This document shows positions 1 through 5,377 of a DNA stretch of 6,230 nucleotides, piece after piece. The position numbers and the translations under genes were made by a program. The stretch is from Microbacterium sp. (GTDB taxonomy: Bacteria > Actinomycetota > Actinomycetes > Actinomycetales > Microbacteriaceae), in assembly GCA_031286555.1 (NCBI GenBank), contig JAITUD010000121.1:1-6230 (forward strand), in the 5' to 3' direction. The notes below the pieces were generated by a model. The model had not been told where the DNA came from. It saw only the letters and a list, made by a program, of their open reading frames with translations, and did no database searches. Each line of letters begins with the position of its first letter. Within the stretch, counting starts at the first letter, position 1.

Positions 1-1548
1 GATCCGTCCGACCCGGCCTACGCCGAGCGGGCCCGCCGTTTCGCCGACCTGTTCCTCGATCCCGCGCACGGCAACTACGACGCCGAGCGCAACATCATCC
101 GCGCCCCGCACAACGGCGCTCTCGGCGCCCGCGTCGGCCTGGACGACCCGGACGAGGACGGCCGCCTGGCGCCCTACTCCGCGGACCGCACCGAGATGCG
201 ACCCTACGGGCTCCCCGTACAGGGGCTCGACGGCATCCGCGAGTGGGAGGATCTCGCCGACCCGAGCAACGCCGCCCGGATGACCGCCGAGATGCAGCGC
301 CGCGCCGCCGGCGATGTCGCCGTGAACCTGGCCGCCACCTCGCTCGCCGCGAACCTCTGGCTGTACGACGGCGACGAGGCCGCGGCGGAGTGGGTGCGCC
401 GCTACGTCGACGGCTGGCGCGAGCGCGCCGCCGACGGTCTGATGCCCGACAACGTCGGCCCCGACGGCGAGGTCGGCTCGCTGCAGGACGGACGCTGGTG
501 GGGCGGGCACTACGGCTGGGCCTGGCCGCACGGCGTGCACTCGGTCGGCATGAGCGCCCTCATCGGGGCGCTCAACCATGCCCTGATGACCGGCGACGAT
601 GACGCACTCGACCTGGTGCGCACCATGCTCGACACGGTTCTCGACCAGGCCCGCACAGGTGCGGTCGCAGACAGCACGTACAGCCTGCGCGGCGGATGGA
701 TGGCGCGCTACGGCGCCTCCGCGCACGAACCGGGGATGCTGGTGCCGTACCGGCACGGCATCGACGGCTGGTTCGACTTCGGTCCGCTGCAGCTCGACCT
801 TCCGGTCTGGCTCTGGTGGTGGACCCGTGACCAGGCCGACCGCGCCCGCCTGCAGCGGGTCGCCGACGGCATCCCGGCATCCGCCGATCTCGTCGCCCCG
901 TTCCGCGACAAGGAGGAGGCCGGCCACGAGGCCGGCTGGTTCGCCTTCCTGTCCGGCGACCTGCCGGACTATCCGGAGCGCGCGCTCGAGATGGCGCTCG
1001 GGCAGGTCGCCCGGCGCACCGCGATGATGCTCGCCGACGGCAGCGACCCGGATGCCGCACACCTGCATTTCTGGCAGCGCGTGAACCCCGTCGCGACCGA
1101 GGTGCTCACCCAGCTCGTCGGCGGCGCGCCCCAGGTGCTCTACAACGGCGGGCTCGGATTCACGGCACTGCGCTACGAGGACGCGGACCGCGGCCGACCA
1201 GGCCTCCCCGAGGACGTCGCAGCGCTGGTGCACCGCCTCGACGGGGACCGCGTCGGCCTGCGGCTGGTGAACACCTCGGTCGTGCACACGCGCACCCTCC
1301 GCATCCGCGGCGGCCGGTTCGGGCTGGACCGCATCGTCGCCGTCACCGCGCACGTCGAGGAGCAGGGCGGGTACCCCGGGGCATCCGGCTCCTACGCCTC
1401 CCCCGTCGGCGCGTTCGTCACGCGCACGACGGACTGCGACGACGACCTCGTCGTCACGCTCCCGCCCGCGCACGGGGCCGACCTCGACCTCACCCTCGCC
1501 AGGGCGACCGGCTCGCCACGGCATCTCACCACCGAAGGACACGCATGA
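1..1548 (+). CDS. Unrecognised large protein, C-terminal part; probable (alpha/alpha)-toroid, glycosidase-like
   Basis: The frame is open from the first base, so the true start lies upstream; 515 residues are visible, ending at TGA 1546-1548. ATG 196 is an internal methionine, not a start: the 65 codons before it read as normal protein. I do not recognise a named family. Visible features are a helical region rich in aromatic residues, with WWGGHYGWAWPHG at about fragment residues 166-178, a WLWWW cluster at about 270-274 and YNGGLGFTALRY at about 381-392. A strand-rich tail follows (about 407-502). Helical toroid then beta-sandwich is the layout of many six-hairpin glycosidases and polysaccharide lyases, so a carbohydrate-active enzyme is inferred; catalytic residues cannot be assigned. 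Its stop overlaps the next gene's ATG (ATGA), so it is translationally coupled to the sugar-oxidation genes. The missing N-terminus prevents deciding whether it is secreted. That it is a real gene is near certain; the function is a guess. Confidence 0.85.
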   Translation, partial: DPSDPAYAERARRFADLFLDPAHGNYDAERNIIRAPHNGALGARVGLDDPDEDGRLAPYSADRTEMRPYGLPVQGLDGIREWEDLADPSNAARMTAEMQRRAAGDVAVNLAATSLAANLWLYDGDEAAAEWVRRYVDGWRERAADGLMPDNVGPDGEVGSLQDGRWWGGHYGWAWPHGVHSVGMSALIGALNHALMTGDDDALDLVRTMLDTVLDQARTGAVADSTYSLRGGWMARYGASAHEPGMLVPYRHGIDGWFDFGPLQLDLPVWLWWWTRDQADRARLQRVADGIPASADLVAPFRDKEEAGHEAGWFAFLSGDLPDYPERALEMALGQVARRTAMMLADGSDPDAAHLHFWQRVNPVATEVLTQLVGGAPQVLYNGGLGFTALRYEDADRGRPGLPEDVAALVHRLDGDRVGLRLVNTSVVHTRTLRIRGGRFGLDRIVAVTAHVEEQGGYPGASGSYASPVGAFVTRTTDCDDDLVVTLPPAHGADLDLTLARATGSPRHLTTEGHA

Positions 1549-2345
1549 CCGCCGAACTGATCCGCCCCGACTTCGCCCTCCCGGTGCGGGGTCCGGCGTA
1601 CACCCGCCCCGACACGTCCCTCGTCGAGGACTTCTCGACCCTGTCGTCGGCCACGGCCTGCGCGAAGCTGCACCAGTTCGGCATCCGACGCACCTTCGTC
1701 GACGGCCCGACGCCGCTGACCACCGGCAGCCGTGTGGTCGGATCGGCGCTCACCCTGCAGTTCATGCCCCAGCGCGAAGACATGGCGCTGCCGCAGGACG
1801 CAGCCGCCGGCGTCGAGCAGGAGTACGCCGAGCGGCACACCGCGCTGTGGCACGTGCTCGAGGCTGTGCAGCCCGGTGACGTGCTGGTGGTGCAGGCCTA
1901 CGGCAGCAGGTTCTCCGGATGCCTCGGCGACATCCTGGTGCGCTACTTCATGCGCAAGGGCGGTGCCGGCATCGTCGTCGACGGCCGCATCCGAGACGCC
2001 GGTCGCATCCGGGCGATGGGCATCCCGGTGTGGTGCACCGGCACGACCCCGCACTACGCCTCGCAGTCCGAACTGGCGCCGTGGGCGTACGACGTACCGG
2101 TGGCCGTCGGCGGCGCCCTGTGCATGCCCGGCGACCTGGTGATCGCCGACGACGACGGACCCGTGATCGTGCCGCAGGCGATGGCCCCGCAGGTCGTCGA
2201 GTCCGCGCGCGATCACGAGGAATGGGAGGTGTTCAGCCGCGGCCGCCTCGACGAGGGCGCCCGGCTGAGCGACTACTACCCGCTCACCCCCGACACCCGC
2301 GAGGAGTACGAGGCATGGCGCTCCCTGCAGCCTTCCGCCCGCTGA
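1545..2345 (+). CDS. RraA / HMG-aldolase family protein (probable metal-dependent lyase)
   Basis: A 266-residue protein of the RraA-like superfamily. Class II pyruvate aldolases of this family (HMG/CHA aldolase) cleave 4-hydroxy-2-oxo acids or decarboxylate oxaloacetate using a divalent metal. The family signature D-x20-R-D is exact: Asp129 in GCLGD, then Arg150-Asp151 in VVDGRIRD. In characterised members the Arg binds the pyruvyl carboxylate and the Asp lies at the metal site, so this copy looks catalytic rather than an RNase E inhibitor. It is longer than the roughly 160-residue RraA proteins, with an extended N-terminus and an insertion at about residues 75-98 before the conserved GDVLVVQAYG strand. 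The start is ATG 1545, overlapping the previous stop by 4 bp, with a GAAGGA ribosome site at 1534-1539. In context it may cleave a 2-keto-3-deoxy sugar acid made by the neighbouring oxidation enzymes; this is inference. The family is confident, the substrate unknown. Confidence 0.9.
   Translation: MTAELIRPDFALPVRGPAYTRPDTSLVEDFSTLSSATACAKLHQFGIRRTFVDGPTPLTTGSRVVGSALTLQFMPQREDMALPQDAAAGVEQEYAERHTALWHVLEAVQPGDVLVVQAYGSRFSGCLGDILVRYFMRKGGAGIVVDGRIRDAGRIRAMGIPVWCTGTTPHYASQSELAPWAYDVPVAVGGALCMPGDLVIADDDGPVIVPQAMAPQVVESARDHEEWEVFSRGRLDEGARLSDYYPLTPDTREEYEAWRSLQPSAR
2301..2306 (+). promoter_or_regulatory. Ribosome binding site of the aldo/keto reductase gene, inside the RraA-family gene
   Basis: GAGGAG lies 8 nt before ATG 2315 and inside the last codons of the upstream gene. 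It supports this start despite the 31-bp overlap. There is no in-frame ATG, GTG or TTG in the next 20 codons, before the conserved GLGCAPIGN strand. Confidence 0.7.
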
Positions 2346-3262
2346 CAGCCGACCCGTCGCTGCGCGACGATCTCGGCCTCGGCTGCGCGCCGATCGGCAA
2401 CCTGTTCACGCCGGTCGCCGACGACGACGCGGTCGCCACCGTGCACACCGCGCTGGACTCCGGCGTGCGGTTCTTCGACACCGCTCCGCTGTACGGCTCG
2501 GGCGAGAGCGAGCGCCGCCTCGGCCTCGCCCTGCAGGGGGTGCCGCGCGACACCTATGCGCTCGGCACGAAGGTCGGACGCCTGCTGGTGGATGCCGCGG
2601 GGGCGCCTGTCGCCCCGGGCCAGGTCGGCGACAGCTCGATCGCCGACCTCAGCCGCGACGCGGTCTGGCGCAGCCTGGAGAGCAGCCTCGCGCTGCTCGG
2701 CACCGATCGCGTGGACGTGCTCTACCTGCACGATCCGCTCGACGTGGATGCCGCGATGGCGGGTGCGCTGACGGCGATGACGGAGCTGCGTGAGCAGGGC
2801 GTCGTGCGCGCGATCGGCGTGGGCAACGGGGTCCTTCCCGTGCTGGAGCGCTACGCCGCGGAGGCACCGGTCGACGTGCTCATGGAGGCGGGCCGGCTCA
2901 CCCTGATCGACCGCGGCGCCCAGGAACGACTGATGCCGCTCGCAGCCGAGCGGGGCGTCTCGATCGTCGCGGCCGGGGTGTTCAACTCCGGCATCCTCGT
3001 CGACCCGGAGGGGGCGCCGTTCTTCGACTACCGCCGCGCCGACGACGCTCTCATCGAGCGCGCACTGCGCATGCGGGACGTGTGCGCCGCGCACGGCGTC
3101 GCACTGGCCGACGCGGCCGTGCGGTTCCCGCTGCGGCACGGCGCGGACGGCGTCGTGGTCGGCGCGCGCACTCCGGGCGAGGTTCTCGCGTTCGTGCGCG
3201 GACGGGATGCCGCGCTCCCCGACGAGCTGTGGAGCGCGCTCGACGAGGTGGCCACCGCCTGA
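2315..3262 (+). CDS. Aldo/keto reductase, L-fucose / D-threo-aldose 1-dehydrogenase type
   Basis: A 315-residue soluble (beta/alpha)8 oxidoreductase. The aldo/keto reductase tetrad is complete: Asp55 and Tyr60 in FDTAPLYGSGESE, Lys86 in GTKVGR and His139 in LYLHD. A C-terminal VGARTPGEV (about 282-290) matches the nucleotide-binding region. The opening GLGCAPIGNLF, the DLSRDAVWRSLE stretch before LLGTDRVDV, the EAGRLTLID strand and FNSGIL are typical of the branch containing L-fucose dehydrogenase, which oxidises C1 of L-fucose and similar aldoses (D-arabinose, L-xylose) to the lactone with NAD(P)+. Assignment to that branch is from motif recall, so the exact sugar is uncertain. The gene starts 31 bp inside the RraA-family gene, with a good ribosome site. 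It ends TGATG, sharing one base with the lactonase start, so oxidase and lactonase are translationally coupled, as expected for consecutive reactions. Confidence 0.9.
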   Translation: MALPAAFRPLTADPSLRDDLGLGCAPIGNLFTPVADDDAVATVHTALDSGVRFFDTAPLYGSGESERRLGLALQGVPRDTYALGTKVGRLLVDAAGAPVAPGQVGDSSIADLSRDAVWRSLESSLALLGTDRVDVLYLHDPLDVDAAMAGALTAMTELREQGVVRAIGVGNGVLPVLERYAAEAPVDVLMEAGRLTLIDRGAQERLMPLAAERGVSIVAAGVFNSGILVDPEGAPFFDYRRADDALIERALRMRDVCAAHGVALADAAVRFPLRHGADGVVVGARTPGEVLAFVRGRDAALPDELWSALDEVATA

Positions 3263-4050
3263 TGAGTATCGTCGACGCGCACGTGCACGTCTGGGACGCC
3301 GACGCGTTCCCGATCCCCTGGTTCCGCGACGATCTCGGGCTGCCCCGTGCCGCGTCGGCCGGCGCGTTCCGGGGCGTTGCGGAGCCGTGCGGGGTGACGA
3401 CGGCGGTCGCCGTGCAGGTCGCCGACACCGTGCAGGAGGCGCACTGGCTGACGGCCGTGGCCGCGACGGACGGAGTGCTCTCGCGAGCCGTGCTGCAGTA
3501 CGAGCCCGTACCGGGTCGGGTGCTGGGCGCGACGGCGTTCGAGGGCGCCGCGTTCAGCGGCATCCGCGCGGCCGTCCCGCAGTTCGCGGCCGACCTCTCC
3601 GACGTGCCGGGGCTGGATGCCCTGGCCGACGCGCTGGGGGCCGCAGGGCGGGTGCTGGAGCTGCTCGTGCGCCCGGAGCAGTTGGAGGGCGCGGCAGCGC
3701 TCGCCCGCCGGCATCCGGCGACGCCGATCGTGCTGTGCCACCTCGGGCTCGGCCACGGCGCAGCGACGGACGCGTGGCGTACGGGGCTGGCGGCGTTCGC
3801 CTCCTCCGGCAACGCGCATGCGAAGTTCTCCGGGCTGCTCTCGCCCACCAGGACGGATGCCGAGCTCTCGGCGCTCGCCCGCACTGCCTCGGCCCTGTTC
3901 GGCTCCGACCGCCTGATGTTCGGCAGCGACTGGCCGATGTCGGCCCGCACGCACTCCTACGCCGATGTCGTCGATGCGGTCTCCCGCGCGATGCCCGGCA
4001 CCCCGGCCTTCTGGTCCACCACCGCCGCGCGCCTCTACCCCCTGCCCTGA
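3262..4050 (+). CDS. Amidohydrolase family 2 (COG3618), probable sugar-1,5-lactonase (L-fuconolactonase type)
   Basis: A 262-residue TIM-barrel hydrolase. It begins with the HxH metal motif in VDAHVHVWD (His7, His9) and carries LCHLG (His160), AKFSG (Lys188) and the closing FGSDWPM with Asp223. This is the pattern of the COG3618 amidohydrolases, which include L-fuconolactonase, L-rhamnono-lactonase and 2-pyrone-4,6-dicarboxylate hydrolase. It is a little shorter than the usual 270-290 residues but has all expected landmarks. ATG 3262 is chosen because it follows the preceding stop with a 1-base overlap (TGATG), has GAGGTGG at 3245-3251, and places the HxH motif at the usual distance from the N-terminus. 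The longer open frame back to 3082 is an out-of-frame reading of the reductase gene. Next to an aldose 1-dehydrogenase, opening the sugar lactone to an aldonate is the likely job. The last codons form one arm of the operon terminator. Confidence 0.9.
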   Translation: MSIVDAHVHVWDADAFPIPWFRDDLGLPRAASAGAFRGVAEPCGVTTAVAVQVADTVQEAHWLTAVAATDGVLSRAVLQYEPVPGRVLGATAFEGAAFSGIRAAVPQFAADLSDVPGLDALADALGAAGRVLELLVRPEQLEGAAALARRHPATPIVLCHLGLGHGAATDAWRTGLAAFASSGNAHAKFSGLLSPTRTDAELSALARTASALFGSDRLMFGSDWPMSARTHSYADVVDAVSRAMPGTPAFWSTTAARLYPLP

Positions 4051-4060
4051 GGCAGGGGGT
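4037..4060. terminator. Bidirectional hairpin terminator between convergent operons
   Basis: A perfect 10-bp stem, ACCCCCTGCC (4037-4046) with GGCAGGGGGT (4051-4060), closed by the 4-nt loop CTGA. It sits between the last + strand gene (stop 4048-4050) and the end of the - strand regulator (4081), so it can serve both. There is no T-tract on either side, which is common for GC-rich actinobacterial hairpins but makes the termination role an inference. The TGA stop of the amidohydrolase lies in the loop. Confidence 0.75.
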
Positions 4061-4080
4061 CGGACAGTTCAGTCCCCGGG

Positions 4081-4737
4081 CTACTCGAGCAGGGTGCCGG
4101 CGGCGTGGCTGCGGAACAGGTCGGCGGCGGCATCCGCGTCATCGGCGTCGAGCACGTCGAGCAGGCCGCTGTGCCAGTCGGCCACCTCGTGCCAGTCGCC
4201 GGTGAACTTCGGGTCGCCGAGCACGTGCATCACCCGCAGGCTGGGCTCGAGCAGGTCCCACATCTTCGGCAGGTAGACGTTGCCGCTCGCCTCGATCACC
4301 GCCCGGTGGAAGGTGAAGTCGAGCTCGCGGAAGCGCGCCAGATCCGCAGCATCCGCCGCCTGGTGCATCTCGTCGATGAGCGCGACGAGAGCGGAGCGGC
4401 GCTCGTCGTCGAGCGTGCCGCAGGCGAGACGCCCGGCCAGGCCCTCCAGCTCGACGCGCGCGACCTTGGCCTGGCTGGCCTCCTCCTGCGAGTAGCTGGC
4501 GACGAAGTTGCCCTGGTGCCGCACGTGCGAGACGAGCCCCTCGTGCGCCAGCAGCTTCAGCGCGTCGCGCACCGGCGCCTGGCTGACCTGCAGCTGGCGG
4601 GCCAGCTGAGACTCCACCAGCTGCTCGCCGGGAGCCAGGGTCGAGTCCTTGATCATCTCCTTGATCATCGAGTAGATCTGATCGGAGAGCAGCCCCCGCT
4701 GCAGCCCCATCGCCCCGAGCGCATCCGTCATGTTCAC
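4081..4737 (-). CDS. GntR-family transcriptional regulator, FadR type with FCD ligand domain
   Basis: A 218-residue regulator. The N-terminal winged helix-turn-helix spans about residues 14-80 and contains LAPGEQLVESQLARQLQVS, then QAPVRDALKLLAHEGLV and a GNFV wing. The C-terminal helical FCD domain (about 88-215) has candidate metal/ligand residues Asp140 and His144 (LDFTFHRAV), His189 (WHSGLL) and His211 (FRSHA). FCD regulators usually bind organic or sugar acids and repress until ligand is present, so an aldonate or keto-deoxy acid made by the opposing operon is a natural inducer (inference). The start is uncertain: GTG 4737 has a weak GAAAG 6 nt upstream (4745-4749), while ATG 4731 two codons later would fit a leaderless transcript from the promoter proposed here. 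The gene follows the esterase gene by 12 bp and converges on the catabolic operon. Confidence 0.93.
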   Translation of the reverse strand: MNMTDALGAMGLQRGLLSDQIYSMIKEMIKDSTLAPGEQLVESQLARQLQVSQAPVRDALKLLAHEGLVSHVRHQGNFVASYSQEEASQAKVARVELEGLAGRLACGTLDDERRSALVALIDEMHQAADAADLARFRELDFTFHRAVIEASGNVYLPKMWDLLEPSLRVMHVLGDPKFTGDWHEVADWHSGLLDVLDADDADAAADLFRSHAAGTLLE

Positions 4738-4766
4738 AGTGTACTTTCGTTATCGACTATCGCTAA
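4738..4766 (-). promoter_or_regulatory. Possible promoter of the regulator gene, inside the esterase 3' end
   Basis: Read on the - strand, TTAGCG (4766-4761) and TACACT (4743-4738) are separated by 17 bp. TACACT fits the TAnnnT -10 consensus well; the -35 is weak (3 of 6). Transcription would begin 6-7 nt after the -10, at about 4731, which is the A of the second possible start codon, so the mRNA could be leaderless. The region is clearly more AT-rich than its surroundings. The alternative is read-through from the esterase gene with no promoter here. Confidence 0.4.
4750..4766. promoter_or_regulatory. Candidate operator: 17-bp dyad upstream of the GntR-family gene
   Basis: TTATCGACTATCGCTAA is an inverted repeat of the form TTAnCGA-n3-TCGnTAA, with 6 of 7 arm positions matching. 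The size and symmetry suit a dimeric GntR-family regulator. It overlaps the proposed -35 element and spacer of the regulator's promoter, so autoregulation is suggested. It also covers the last five esterase codons and its TAA stop, where AT-ending codons (GAT, AGT) are used against the local habit. No second copy was found in the window; the 5' ends of both operons, where other copies would be expected, lie outside it. Confidence 0.4.
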
Positions 4767-5367
4767 TGCCTGCGGCGTCCCGCCACGCCTGCGCGATCAG
4801 GCGGGATCCCTCGGGTGTCGGATGCACGCCGTCCGGCGCGAGTTCGGCGACATCGCGCCCGTCCGCCGCCGCCTCGAACAGCGCGGTCAGCGGCACGAGC
4901 GCCGCTCCGTACTCGCCCGCGAGGCGCACCACGACCCGCCTCTTCTCCTCCAGATCGACGAGCCAGCCCTGCTGCTCGTCGTCCAGCGGCAGGAAGAACG
5001 GCTCCATGAGGATCAGGCGCGGCCCGTGCGCGGCGACGACGGCGTCGAGGATGCGGCGGTACGCGGCCTCGTAGTCCGCCGTGTCGGTCGGGTCGTCGCT
5101 GTCATGCCGGCGGAGCATCTCGTTCACGCCCACGTAGACGGTGAGCAGCTCGGGCGCGGTCGGCATCAGCTCGGCGTCCCAGCGGGCCTCGAGGTCGGCG
5201 ACCCGGTTCCCGGCGATGCCGAGGTTGCGCACCGTGGCGCCGCCGGCGACCAGCTCGTCGGCCAGCAGCGACACGTAGCCGTCGCCGAGTGAGGCTGCAT
5301 CGTCGCGATCGCGGCCGGCGTCGGTGATCGAATCGCCGATGAACACGATCCTGCGGGGTTCGGACAT
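4750..5367 (-). CDS. SGNH/GDSL-family hydrolase (probable carbohydrate deacylase or esterase)
   Basis: A 205-residue hydrolase with all SGNH blocks in order: block I FIGDSITDAGR with nucleophile Ser13, block II NLGIAGNR with Gly53, block III VYVGVNE with Asn82, and block V DGVHPTPEG with Asp179 and His182. There is no signal peptide, as block I begins within ten residues of the start, so it is probably cytoplasmic. This compact form is common in polysaccharide-utilisation loci, where it removes acetyl or other acyl groups from imported sugars; the substrate cannot be read from sequence. ATG 5367 is chosen because AGGAG lies just upstream and MSEPRRIVFIGDS is a normal SGNH beginning. The open frame continues to 5946 only as a shadow of the upstream gene. 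It follows that gene by 8 bp and precedes the regulator by 12 bp, so the three are probably co-transcribed. Confidence 0.92.
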   Translation of the reverse strand: MSEPRRIVFIGDSITDAGRDRDDAASLGDGYVSLLADELVAGGATVRNLGIAGNRVADLEARWDAELMPTAPELLTVYVGVNEMLRRHDSDDPTDTADYEAAYRRILDAVVAAHGPRLILMEPFFLPLDDEQQGWLVDLEEKRRVVVRLAGEYGAALVPLTALFEAAADGRDVAELAPDGVHPTPEGSRLIAQAWRDAAGISDSR

Positions 5368-5370
5368 CTT

Positions 5371-5377
5371 CTCTCCT
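5371..5377 (-). promoter_or_regulatory. Ribosome binding site of the SGNH hydrolase gene, overlapping the upstream stop
   Basis: On the - strand AGGAGAG (5377-5371) precedes ATG 5367 by 3 nt (about 5 nt from the AGGAG core). Its first two bases are the last two of the upstream TAG stop (5378-5376). It fixes the hydrolase start and indicates coupled translation of the two genes. Confidence 0.75.

Noticed and set aside
916..936. Direct repeat GAGGCCGGC in two copies (Glu-Ala-Gly ... Glu-Ala-Gly)
   Set aside because: It is a short in-frame coding coincidence in GC-rich sequence, with no further copies nearby.
572..1060. Long open frames on the opposite strand and other frames within 243-1060
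   Set aside because: Arginine/proline/alanine-rich low-complexity translations are typical shadow frames of GC-rich genes; the frame running through 1-1548 has normal composition and ends in a coupled stop/start.
1545..2345. RNase E activity regulator role (RraA proper) for the RraA-family protein
   Set aside because: The intact D-x20-R-D metal/pyruvate site, the greater length and the catabolic operon context favour an enzyme over an RNase E inhibitor.
3082..3261. N-terminal extension of the amidohydrolase back to ATG 3082
   Set aside because: The extra 60 residues are an arginine-rich out-of-frame reading of the reductase gene; the HxH motif near the N-terminus and the TGATG junction fix the start at 3262.
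2276..3954. Minus-strand open frames of 287-308 codons opposite the reductase and amidohydrolase genes
   Set aside because: Composition is biased to R, A, H and E with no recognisable motif, and they lie antisense to two well-supported enzymes with complete active-site motifs.
4749..4764. Tandem CGATA-GT-CGATA read on the minus strand as a direct-repeat operator
   Set aside because: The same bases form a better inverted repeat, which suits a dimeric GntR-family regulator more than a two-unit direct repeat does.
4105..5292. 395-codon plus-strand open frame across the regulator and the esterase
   Set aside because: It is antisense to two genes with clear domain signatures; its translation is a repetitive H/R/V/L/E-rich shadow without motifs.
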